A stretch of 64,000 nucleotides of DNA from Lingula anatina (Eukaryota; Brachiopoda; Lingulata; Lingulida; Lingulidae), in contig NW_019775419.1 of the NCBI RefSeq assembly GCF_001039355.2, forward strand, positions 62,001 to 126,000. The letters are read 5' to 3'. A program made the translations under genes and the position numbers. The notes beneath the pieces are model-generated. The model saw only the letters and a list, made by a program, of their open reading frames with translations. It had not been told where the DNA came from and searched no databases. Shown here piece after piece: positions 1-9,480 of the stretch (positions within the stretch are counted from its first letter, which is position 1; every line of letters begins with the position of its first letter).

Positions 1-33
1 ATTTTTTAACGATAAAATTGATTCAGCAGTTGT

Positions 34-261
34 TCAATTCAACAGATAGGCGCACCAGTACACGGCATTAAAAATGGCAAAAGCAGATGTGAATATCACC
101 CTGGAAGCTCTGTCCAAGTTATCGGCATTCCATTTGGATTCTAGCGGCGTAAAGTCCAAGGTTGGCATATCTACATGGTGTTTCTTGGAGGTGAGAGGGA
201 TGATTTCTGCACCTAGGATTGCCGTTGGAACTCCATTCACGTTCTTCTCACAGGCGCTACT
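34..261 (-). CDS. Gene A exon 8: end of M3-M4 loop, TM4 and stop
   Basis: Acceptor TTTCAG at the 262-263 side, phase 0, 75 codons plus TGA. Starts SSACEKNVNG and runs through a short basic cytoplasmic loop to WNADNLDRASRV, then TM4 (FTSAFAIFNAVYWCAYLLN, about residues 417-435). The C-terminus right after TM4 is typical of the family. Confidence 0.85.
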   Translation of the reverse strand, partial: SSACEKNVNGVPTAILGAEIIPLTSKKHHVDMPTLDFTPLESKWNADNLDRASRVIFTSAFAIFNAVYWCAYLLN

Positions 262-3058
262 CTGAAACTAATTTTGTAGAAAAAGGACATATAAATAAAA
301 GCCTACATGTACGGCCCAGCACCAATATCAATGCCAGACGTTAGTGTCTATTTATGAACTCAGTTTTCGGCTGGAACATACCATGTATGTAAAAGAATGG
401 TGTACACATCTGGTATTTCAAAGTGATTGGGCTTTTTATATGATCAGCTGTCTCTCCAATTGATTCAAATTTTAAAAAATGTAAATGATTTCTCAGTTTT
501 GACTTAAAAGAAGGCTGTTTGCCATTGGCTGACGAACAAATCGCTTGCGCGCATACCCGGTACATATAAATAGCATTTTAAGAAGCATGGAATTTACACA
601 CGTACGACCGTTCTTTCAGTGTCCGTTGCACATACTTTCATTTTTTAAAATATTTACTGTACTTACTGCCTTAAGGATGTTGGAATTAGGCTCGGGTCTC
701 GCCGCTTTTTCTTTCTGTCTCGCTGTTCTCTGAAGTAACATGTTAGCCACTGCATACTCCAACATGGACGTCACGACAAATATGAGACACGTGGTCAGCC
801 AGACATCGACAGCTTTTATGTACGAAACTCGGGGCAGCCTGTGTTGCATGTTGACCCCCTGCGTCGATATTGTGAGCACAGTGATGACCCCTATCGACAC
901 GCGGGCGGGCGTGGCACGGGGGTCTATCCAAAAGTTTATAAAGGAAATCAGGACGACGACTATTGTTGGGATGTAGATGTCGAGGATATAAAATTGAATG
1001 TCTCTGATGAGGCCAAATTCGGCGTAGATGCAAGTGTATTCTCCTGTAATTAAGAAAATTAAAAGCTTATGATTTTTACTTAGCAGTCGCTTCCACTGAC
1101 AGAGGCGATAGACTTCCATTTGATACTAGATGTAAAAACTACTTTTTTTCATATAAATTGCCCACTTTGGAAAAATTATGCATCCCTTCAACTCCATTTA
1201 TCTCCAACTGGGCGTGTGTTAAGTATTAGAATACGTTTATAATAAAGTATGGATTATATAAAAATAGTAAGGCATGGATTGAAATTGGCAAAAGATATAA
1301 ATTAGTTTCATAAATCGCTTTACAACTTTTTTATCCAGAACAATGTACCTGTTACTGTTTTGCTCTGACAATACTTTGACGATCCCCTCTTTAGTGAAAA
1401 TTCTGGCAGATAGAGGTCGTGCGGTCGCTGGATTGGATCCGTACTCCATATAAAATTCAGTTCGTCAGTAGTGTACGCGTCTGGAAAAGAGAATTAAGCT
1501 AAAGTAAGCGCTTTTTATATGAAATTATTATTATCTAAGAACGATTCTCACTTAGGAAATATAATATCATGTCTTATCTTAATATTTACACTAAAGCATC
1601 AATTCTACGAGGTTCATACTTGTGGCAAATTGTTTTATTTCAATACACTTTATAAAATTAGAAATTTTAAGAAACGATTATCTACTAAGATATTTTGATG
1701 ATAAACTGTAACACCTGCCACTTCTAAAATAAAAGGGAAAATATATGTGATGGAATATTGGAACTCACAGCTGCGCATTTCTATTTTACACGTCTGGTTG
1801 TCCATGGGGAACTTTAAGAAGTCATACAGACAGGCCAGCTTCAGCTTGATCCTGTACTGGAAAATGCCATTTTTTAAACTTACACAAATTCAATAGTATC
1901 TTTTTTCTGTTACTAGATACCTAACATGATAGGAGAGCAAGTGAAAGTGATACTCCTAAATGGTGCAAAAAAAAAAAAAAAAAAAAAAAAACCGGGAGAA
2001 CTTCATTCATTTTATACATTTAAAAATTTAAAATCGTTACAAGGTGCATTTTGTGGTTCCCACGCGTGCGTGCATGTATGTTTGCAATGCGCGTTGTTTG
2101 CGTGCGCGTTGTTCCTATCAGTCCAATCATTTTATTTAGTTTTAAAAAATATGAGTGCATGACGTACCTTTGTGAATAAAGCACATCTCCGGACGGTGAT
2201 ATTCGCACCAGGACGTTGGGGGTCGTAATATCGTGTCTCCACGCGTGTTTCTCGTTGGCAAAGAAAAGGTCGGGCACCCATATGTCTTTCAGGATCTTGT
2301 CAGACAGCGTGAACGCTGTCGTTCGGTTGAGGTTAAAAGTCTTAAATGCAAGACGCGGGTCGTTCCAATATTGGCGGAGGATGAGATCTACCGAGAAATC
2401 CTATATAAGAAATAAAAGTTTAAAATTTTATCCAAATACGAAACTTCTACGTTATACATGTAGTGGTGAGCGTGAGTTGGTAGGCTACATGCACATGTAG
2501 CTGTTATCTTCCTTTAAAAGTAATGCAGACTATTTGTAATTTTTCACTATTAGTCACGTTTTTTTTTTACTTTTCTGTTCTGTAAAGGAAGATATATATA
2601 TTTAACTCGACTTCTGCATGTTCAGTCACGATGTATGGTTTTGTTTGAAAAAAGGGAACTTTAGGGGTAAATAATGTGCATTATAATGGCATTACCATGG
2701 CCGCTTCGTTGAATTCACCAAATGCATTTAACATTATCTGCACTGTCACGTTTGTTGGCTTTCCTAAAAAATAATACAAATGAGGCTATAATACTGCAAA
2801 GCATGGTGTAACAAGCACATGCCTGCAAGATAAAATTCGCAACACTAACATAATTTACTTTCTTTTAGAAAGTTTGCTATAGTTGCTTATTGTGTCTAGT
2901 TATTACCGTGAGACTTATTATGGTATTAAACTAGAACAGGTGCTTTGAATGGTAAAGACATTAAATATTACGTGATAAAAGATAACTTGCAGAGGCAGAG
3001 TTAAACAAATTGTTGGCAAGCAATACGCTAATTTAAAACTCTCAAATAGCTTTTTGAT

Positions 3059-3096
<38 letters not shown>

Positions 3097-4933
3097 NNNN
3101 NNNNNNNNNNNNNNNNNNNNNNNNNNNNNNNNNNNNNNNNNNNNNNNNNNNNNNNNNNNNNNNNNNNNNNNNNNNNNNNNNNNNNNNNNNNNNNNNNNNN
3201 NNNNNNNNNNNNNNNNNNNNNNNNNNNNNNNNNNNNNNNNNNNNNNNNNNNNNNNNNNNNNNNNNNNNNNNNNNNNNNNNNNNNNNNNNNNNNNNNNNNN
3301 NNNNNNNNNNNNNNNNNNNNNNNNNNNNNNNNNNNNNNNNNNNNNNNNNNNNNNNNNNNNNNNNNNNNNNNNNNNNNNNNNNNNNNNNNNNNNNNNNNNN
3401 NNNNNNNNNNNNNNNNNNNNNNNNNNNNNNNNNNNNNNNNNNNNNNNNNNNNNNNNNNNNNNNNNNNNNNNNNNNNNNNNNNNNNNNNNNNNNNNNNNNN
3501 NNNNGAGGTTCATACTTGTGGCAAATTGTTTTATTTCAATACACTTTATAAAATTAGAAATTTTAAGAAAAGATTATCTACTAAGATATTTTGATGATAA
3601 ACTGTAACACCTGCCACTTATAAAATAAAAGGGAAAATATATGTGATGGAATATTGGAACTCACAGCTGCGCATTTCTATTTTACACGTCTGGTTGTCCA
3701 TGGGGAACTTTAAGAAGTCATACAGACAGGCCAGCTTCAGCTTGATCCTGTACTGGAAAAATGCCATTTTTTAAACTTACACAAATTCAATAGTATCTTT
3801 TTTCTGTTACTAGATACCTTACATGACAGGAGAGCAAGTGAAAGTGATACTCCTAAATGGTGGAAAAAAACGGGAGAACTTCATTTTATACATTTTAAAA
3901 TTTAAAATCGTTACCTGGTGCATTTTGTAGTTCGCACGCATGCGTGCATGTCTGTTTGCAATGTTTGCGTTTGTGCGTGCGCGTTGTTCGCACCAATCCT
4001 ATCATTTTAAGAAGTTTTAAAAAATATGAATGCACGACGTACCTCTGTGAATAAAGCACATCCCCGGACGGTGAGATTCTCACCAGCACGTTGGGGGTCG
4101 TAATATCGTGTCTCCATGCGTGTTTCTCGTTGGCAAAGAAAAGGTCGGGCACCCATATGTCTTTCAGGATCTTGTCAGACAGCGTGAACGCTGTCGTTCG
4201 GTTGAGGTTAAAAGTCTTGAATGCAAGACGCGGGTCGTTCCAATATTGGCGGAGGATGAGATCTACCGAGAAATCCTATATAAGAAATAAAAGTTTAAAA
4301 TTTTATCCAAATACGAAACTTCTACGTTATACATGTAGTGGTGAGCGTGAGTTGGTAGGCTACATGCACATGTAGCTGTTATCTTCCTTTAAAAGTAATG
4401 CAGACTATTTGTAATTTTTCACTATTAGTCACGTTTTTTTTTTACTTTTCTGTTCTGTAAAGGAAGATATATATATTTAACTCGACTTCTGCATGTTCAG
4501 TCACGATGTATGGTTTTGTTTGAAAAAAGGGAACTTTAGGGGTAAATAATGTGCATTATAATGGCATTACCATGGCCGCTTCGTTGAATTCACCAAATGC
4601 ATTTAACATTATCTGCACTGTCACGTTTGTTGGCTTTCCTAAAAAATAATACAAATGAGGCTATAATACTGCAAAGCATGGTGTAACAAGCACATGCCTG
4701 CAAGATAAAATTCGCAACACTAACATAATTTACTTTCTTTTAGAAAGTTTGCTATAGTTGCTTATTGTGTCTAGTTATTACCGTGAGACTTATTATGGTA
4801 TTAAACTAGAACAGGTGCTTTGAATGGTAAAGACATTAAATATTACGTGATAAAAGATAACTTGCAGAGGCAGAGTTAAACAAATTGTTGGCAAGCAATA
4901 CGCTAATTTAAAACTCTCAAATAGCTTTTTGAT

Positions 4934-5007
<74 letters not shown>

Positions 5008-6919
5008 ACACACACCAAAGAGAAGTATCTCTACATCACTTTGCTCTTTCTCACACACACGCACGTGCACACACACACACACACACACCTTCAGCTAGGT
5101 GGGGTCTCAGGCGGCCGTCATGATTGGCACCGGATAAAACGTGGTTCAGAAAAGCGTGTCTCTCCCTCTCCTTTGAAAATCTGCAAAAAAATATTAATTT
5201 CTCGTGAATTCTCAATACTATTTTCTAATAAAAATGAAGGCTTTATTCAATATTGTTAGGAAAATTGACTGAAAGTACATATATCATTTTTACCAATGTA
5301 TTTATATACTTTCAGTCGAGACTTCTTTATATTGCATGCGAGAAATACTTAATGTAATGTTTTAATGCACAAATTATCATTTTATCATTCAGGCAAAAAC
5401 ATATTCATTACACCCTTTTGAAAGGTTATTATTCCCCCTCTCTCGGTAATAAGTTTCTATATTGCATTGTACGTTATTAAGAATACATTACCAATCTTTA
5501 TATTGCACTCTAGATACCACACAGGTGTCCTTGAGTCATCCGTCATTCTTTAAGTTAAGTTTGAATACACAATACTCTAGTTGATTTTGTCTGTTAAATA
5601 ATCACAATTCATAATGACACATTGATTTTTTTTTTTTTTGTTTTTTTTCACTAGATATTCACTGATATGTCTCTGGATAATTCATGGTACATAGAGAAAA
5701 GTGCACATAATTAATCTGCGACCCTGAAATAGGGTAGGCTCATGTTGTCTCGATGAGAAAAATTGCGAAGTTACATGTAGCTCTAATATAAGGTAGATGG
5801 TGATACCACGCAATACCCACACATTTTAAATAAGTGGGATCAGTGCGACAGCCAAGGTTTTCGCATTTAATTGACCCTCTAACAGATCAGCCGATAACAT
5901 ATTAACATGCAAGAAACTATATCTCTCTCAACAAAGGGATTTTCCGCCTTTGGGCGAGGTGAAGGATTTTTCGAAAATGAATCATTACACCCACGTGGAA
6001 CACAATGTTACATGATGCAATATAACCAGCTTAGGCCTAATATGTATTGGCATTACCTTTATCTCTGGCATATACATGTAAGTGCATTTTAATAAAACTA
6101 AAGTTAAAACTATCATTTAAGTAAATTGATCGTTTTTCAGTTTCAGTTTTGCTAACTTTTTTATCTTTTGATCGAGAACCTTCTACCCGCTTTCGTGGGA
6201 AACAGACGCTGCATCAGATCACGTTTTAAACGAATATTAACGAGACCTAGAAGTGCAATATGCGACCCGGGCATTGATGTTTACTAATTACTTTCATGCT
6301 TTAAAGTTTTTTTTTGTGTTTTCGTGCCTAGAGTTGCATAACAAAAGTCAAAACCAGATTCAAAATATTTTGACTGGAGAGAAATTGAACGTTATATAAC
6401 GTGATAGTATGCCTTGTCATATAAATTTTAAACTGCAGTCTGAAGCAACAGCCATCTTCATATTCTCAAATAAATATAGGCCCTATATATTTTTTAAAAA
6501 TTCACAATTCTGTAAAAAGAGTAAGTTCCTTGTCAAAGGCGTTTCATCGAGACAGTGTTCTTAAGTTTTAACGCCTTATGAAAAATAATGACCGAAGCGA
6601 TTAATCATATGTCTAAATTTGAACACATCTCGTCTTGTGAAGGGCCAATATAACTTTGATGGGGTCCTATATTAACGTATTATTATGTCACACATTTTGA
6701 TAATTTGCCTCTAGAATAACACAGGCAGACAAGACAGACTCCACGAAGACATTAACAGTAAGTGCTGACATCGCTACAGGGTGCACACTTGATATTATAA
6801 CTGTTAAAATCAAATGCCACTTACTTTCTCCGCAAACGTGTCTCTCTCGATTCAACGAACAGCGTCATCGATATCATCATCAATACAACTGCCACCTGCA
6901 GCAAAGTAAAGAGTCGCAT
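34..6919 (-). CDS. Gene A: Cys-loop anion channel subunit (glycine-receptor/GluCl-like), 8 exons
   Basis: Pentameric ligand-gated chloride channel subunit of the plasma membrane. Coding exons, 5' to 3' on the minus strand: 6825-6919, 5089-5180, 2696-2763 (second copy 4571-4638), 2168-2400 (4043-4275), 1769-1851 (3665-3747), 1349-1480, 667-1043, 34-261. The sum is 1308 nt, an open frame of 435 aa, normal for the family. Seen: signal peptide, loop-D LRQ(Y)WNDPRL, Cys-loop C170/C184, second Cys pair C228/C239, PARV before TM2 (anion selective), TM1-TM3 in exon 7 and TM4 in exon 8. Phases match genes B and C at every junction. Oddities are exons 3-5 duplicated across an N gap (assembly overlap) and the exon 2 donor lying in a (TG)n tract. 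Ligand unknown; glycine, glutamate or GABA are all possible. Confidence 0.86.
667..1043 (-). CDS. Gene A exon 7: TM1, TM2, TM3
   Basis: 377 nt, acceptor AATTACAG, donor GTAAGT after codon GCA (phase 0). Contains GEYTCIYAEF (second Cys of the loop-C pair), TM1 with IPTIVVVLISF, the anion motif ATPARV, TM2 with 2' Ser and 6' Ile, and SYIKAVDVW at the start of TM3. It ends in a basic stretch (RTARQKEKAARPE) that opens the M3-M4 loop. Confidence 0.9.
1349..1480 (-). CDS. Gene A exon 6: loop B end to loop C
   Basis: 132 nt, acceptor TTTTCCAG, donor GTACAT. With the T carried over from exon 5 it reads Y-A-YTTDELNFIWSTDPIQ and ends SKYCQSKTVTG. This is the binding-site loop B/F/C segment with the first Cys (C228) of the GlyR/GluCl-type second disulphide. 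Confidence 0.88.
1769..1851 (-). CDS. Gene A exon 5: Cys-loop (left copy)
   Basis: 83 nt, the canonical size for this exon. Acceptor CAGTACAG (a second AG five bases upstream would give 88 nt and break the frame), donor GTGAGT. Reads RIKLKLACLYDFLKFPMDNQTC, split here as RIKLKLACLYDF plus LKFPMDNQTC: two Cys with 13 residues between them and the FPMD core. Confidence 0.88.
2168..2400 (-). CDS. Gene A exon 4: loops D, A and E (left copy)
   Basis: 233 nt, acceptor TATATAG, donor GTACGT. Begins DFSVDLILRQYWNDPRL (loop D Arg kept) and contains DIWVPDLFFANEKHAWRHD, ITTPNVLVRI and ends VLYSQ(R). The Ser of LYSQR aligns with the agonist-carboxylate Ser of GlyR. It has an N-R-T glycosylation sequon. 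Confidence 0.9.
2696..2763 (-). CDS. Gene A exon 3 (left copy)
   Basis: 68 nt, the standard size of this exon in the family. Acceptor TTTTTTAG, donor GTAATG, ends phase 0 after Met. Reads (G)KPTNVTVQIMLNAFGEF then NEAAM, aligning with the VNVT..INSFG segment of glycine receptors. NVT is a glycosylation sequon. Confidence 0.87.
3097..3504. other. Assembly gap (408 N)
   Basis: Run of N. Flanks repeat each other, so the true gap is probably negative (overlap). Open frames crossing it are artefacts. Confidence 0.98.
3665..3747 (-). CDS. Gene A exon 5, second copy right of the gap
   Basis: Same 83-nt Cys-loop exon as 1769-1851, on the contig that also carries exons 1-4. This copy is on the same contig as the gene's 5' end. 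I read it as the same genomic exon seen twice or as the other allele, not as an extra exon. Confidence 0.82.
4043..4275 (-). CDS. Gene A exon 4, second copy right of the gap
   Basis: 233 nt, identical splice sites to 2168-2400. The base differences I found between the copies inside the exon (about five, for example CAA/CAG Gln, GGA/GGG Gly, GCG/GCA Ala, TTT/TTC Phe) are all synonymous. This fits two alleles of one functional gene. Confidence 0.84.
4571..4638 (-). CDS. Gene A exon 3, second copy right of the gap
   Basis: 68 nt, same sequence and splice sites as 2696-2763; duplicated with exons 4 and 5 by the contig overlap. Confidence 0.82.
4937..5088. repeat. Compound (TC)n (CA)n microsatellite next to gene A exon 2
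   Basis: (CT)n from 4937, then (CA)n to about 5014, a short spacer, and a second (CA)n block at 5052-5088 that ends exactly at the exon 2 donor. On the gene strand the intron therefore begins GTGTGTGTGT. Confidence 0.9.
5089..5180 (-). CDS. Gene A exon 2: start of the mature extracellular domain
   Basis: 92 nt, exactly the length of gene B exon 2. Acceptor TTTTTGCAG, donor GAAG/GTGTGTGT, where the donor is the first unit of a (TG)n microsatellite. Reads FSKERERHAFLNHVLSGAN then HDGRLRPHLAEG, matching YDSRIRPHLRQG of gene B and YDRRIRPHLHKG of gene C. Too short to show as a long open frame; recognised by this motif and by phase. Confidence 0.82.
5181..6824. other. Gene A intron 1
   Basis: 1.64 kb, AT-rich, with T runs at 5629-5648 and TACATGTA motifs. 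I see no exon or recognisable element inside it. Confidence 0.6.
6825..6919 (-). CDS. Gene A exon 1: start codon and signal peptide
   Basis: ATG at 6919. Reads MRLFTLLQVAVVLMMISMTL then FVESRETRLR, a hydrophobic signal peptide with likely cleavage near VES/RET. Donor AA/GTAAGT leaves phase 2, the same phase as exon 1 of genes B and C. Confidence 0.8.
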
Positions 6920-9192
6920 TTTCCTCCTTTCACGCTTACGATTTCCTCCCGAACAGCGATCCCAGAGTTCTACAGTGTATAAGATCCCGATAACCAGCGA
7001 GGGTGTCTCTACGCGTCAGCTATGTATCGTGTTAGTGATAGTAACAAAGAGCGAAAAAAAACGGAAGGCGGAAATGTAATAGAACCGCAGGTGTAGGCTG
7101 AAGTCAGCGGCGGTAACACGCTATGCTGTGTCTCCGGTGTGAGTGGCCCGCTGCGGATTTCACGGCGACACCTAGAGACCTACGTGATACATATCAATCT
7201 GAGAAAGAAATGAAATTGAGGGCTAGGGCTAACCAACTCTTTTTGGGTTTCTCGGGATTCTACTCGAAAGAGTGTTACAAATGGATTAATAATTCGTATC
7301 TGCTTTTCATTCTTGTATTCTCTGGGCAAATCTAGGATTCCACGAAGGAAGTGGAAAATAGTTTGGTCCACATTAATAAATGTGGGTGGAGTAAGACACG
7401 CCCCCCCCCTCCATTCAATCCTATAAAACCATCTAGGCATTTCTTTCCAGATATCTTGTTTTACAGGCCCACCCCCTTACAGGTAAAAAAAGACCAATAA
7501 ATCGAATTTCTCAGTATTTTAATGCAACCGACATCCTATTTCATTCAAAGTTTTAAAATATAAAAGGGAAGAGAAAAAGTGACAAGAAATCGCCGCGACA
7601 AGACCAGAACAAAAATTTCCAATGTTCAAATTTTTTAACATTCCTGATACTTTTCAAATATTTCACAATATGTAGTATAGTCTATCGGCCCGTCTGTACT
7701 GTCTTTTTCCTTTTCCAACATCTAAGCAAGCACTGGTCGTTGAGATAAAAATACGATAGAGTTCATTTACGCAACCTTTTCAGCTCTGAAAAAGGCAAAA
7801 ATGTTGGATCAAGTATTTAAGGCTTAAGGCTTAAGATTGTCGTAAATTTTTACAAAAAATGAAGCATATGATTACCACCATTCTTATATTATTATCTAAA
7901 AAGCATTCGCTAACTTATCTCTATAAAATTGTACTGTGCAGCACCAGTTTCTTGTGGGAGCTGATTCAGTGCACGCAATGACAACTAAAATACAATTGTT
8001 TTACAACTTAATGGATGGTTGAACTTTCTCGACCTTAAAAGTGTAACGTTACCTCTTTGTGGTTTATATACGAGACTCAAAACTTTGCGGTGAGATTTTC
8101 CTTTGGTGTGGTCAACATTGTTAATTATGACGGAATTTCGGGGGTTAGTTTACCACTACGTACTTCAGGATATTTCCTATTAATACCCTCCTATTTTTAG
8201 ACAGCACGAATGTCTACACATATCAGGATTCTCCAGTTAAATTAGGACAGTCATAGATCTTGAGGCTTTCAATTGTAATGAGTCAACTGCCGTCCGATAT
8301 AAACTGAACAATGATTTTTTGTGAATCAAAATACTTCGATGCAAAACATTCGCGATTTTACTCACATCGATCAGTTATAAATGTTTTAAATCAATTAAAA
8401 ACTTAACACAATTCTAATGTTATCCAGTTCAATAAGGCATGGCTAAAAGAATGACCCCCCCCCCAAATGATAAATGTTATGAGTAAACAAAAATATTGTT
8501 TTCATACTCAGCATCCAAATACCAAAAAAAAGGTAATCATGATTGCAAGGCAACTTAACACACATAGCATCTTCTTCCATTTAAATAAATAAATATTTAT
8601 GTCAGTCAACTGGAAAACCTGCAAACAAACACAAATATCGGCCTTGTGGAACCTTTATTACTTCAATAACGACTTTTTAATACTCAGTAGTGAGTCATTA
8701 CTCCAGTCTCTTCAAAAAGGAGCTAAAATATCTGCACAGTTCAACTGGGTTGCGAGTAATGTGCATAACGAAGAAAAAAAAAACTTGCATCGCCCCTTTT
8801 TGAAATTCAGATCCTATTTTCAAAGTTTTCACAAAGATGTGATTCTCTTTACAAAACAAACACAGGCATCTTTCTCTCTCTACTGGGTATACATGTATAT
8901 ACAGCACCTGCGCCAAGAAATGTATTTCTCGCTGTGAGACGTCAAACGTTCTATATGAGAAGTAAGGACTTCCCTTTCAAGAGTGTGGCTAAGATGTGTG
9001 AAAATGTCGATGGTCACTTATACACTCGTATCATAATTTCAGCTTCGACCCGCGACAGCCTTGTGATCCAGCAAGAACAGCTAGAACTAAGAAAACTGCG
9101 CTCCATTTGTAATTGCAAGTGTTTGCTGTCCAAGTGTTGTTTGTACTCTTGCCAAAAGTCAAAATCACGACAAACACACATACATATACATC
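6920..9192. other. Intergenic: gene A 5' flank and gene B 3' flank
   Basis: 2.3 kb between the start codon of A and the stop codon of B. It must hold the promoter/5'UTR of A and the 3'UTR of B. I see no clear TATA/CCAAT arrangement and no coding exon. C-rich runs lie at 7402-7412 and 8455-8464. Confidence 0.55.
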
Positions 9193-9480
9193 TTAATCCG
9201 ACAAAAGCAGCAAGTAGAGGCACCAATACAGGACATTAAATACCAGAAATCCGATGCCAAACAGAAATTTGGCAGCGTTGTCCACCTCCTCCGCGGTCCA
9301 TCCAGTTTTTTTACATTTCACGCCCTCTACAGCAAGACGATGGTCGAGATCGGAATCTGTACCTAAACTGTTCTTACTCTGTACACTGGGAGACAAGCCA
9401 TTGCCGTCACGCTGGTTTGTTTCGGTTTCCGTCCGGCCGCCTTTACATTCGCACAGATTCTTATCTATTGATCCACGGTA
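9193..9480 (-). CDS. Gene B exon 8: M3-M4 loop and TM4
   Basis: 288 nt, acceptor CTATTGCAG, TAA stop at 9193-9195. Starts YRGSIDKN; a hydrophilic Ser/Thr/Glu-rich loop (residues about 357-425) then EEVDNAAKF and TM4 FLFGIGFLVFNVLYWCLYLL. The longest intracellular loop of the three paralogues. Confidence 0.9.
   Translation of the reverse strand, partial: YRGSIDKNLCECKGGRTETETNQRDGNGLSPSVQSKNSLGTDSDLDHRLAVEGVKCKKTGWTAEEVDNAAKFLFGIGFLVFNVLYWCLYLLLLSD

Larger units (their letters stand above)
1610..3096. repeat. Contig overlap 1, left copy (repeated at 3505-4975)
   Basis: Sequence from GAGGTTCATACTTGTGG to a (TC)n tract is repeated almost base for base right of the N run. The left copy stops inside the (TC)n tract; the right copy starts directly at the N run. 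Holds exons 3-5 of gene A. Best explained as unmerged overlapping contig ends or haplotypes. Confidence 0.85.
3505..4975. repeat. Contig overlap 1, right copy
   Basis: Near-identical copy of 1610-3096 with scattered substitutions and small indels (for example a poly-A run of about 22 at 1970 shortened to about 7 here). It continues past the (TC)n tract into the (CA)n tract and exon 2. Confidence 0.85.

Noticed and set aside
616-1119. Full 167-aa minus-strand frame as one protein
   Set aside because: Only 667-1043 is coding; the flanks run into intron beyond the GT and AG sites.
1769-4638. Tandem duplication of exons 3-5 in gene A as a source of alternative splicing
   Set aside because: The duplicate lies exactly across an N gap, its edges coincide with contig ends in (TC)n sequence, and intron sequence is copied too. 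Contig overlap is simpler.
4793-5334. Open frames over dinucleotide repeats here and at 15088-15435
   Set aside because: Translations of (TC)n, (CA)n and (GA)n tracts (SLSLSL, THTHTH, REREREX); no protein support.
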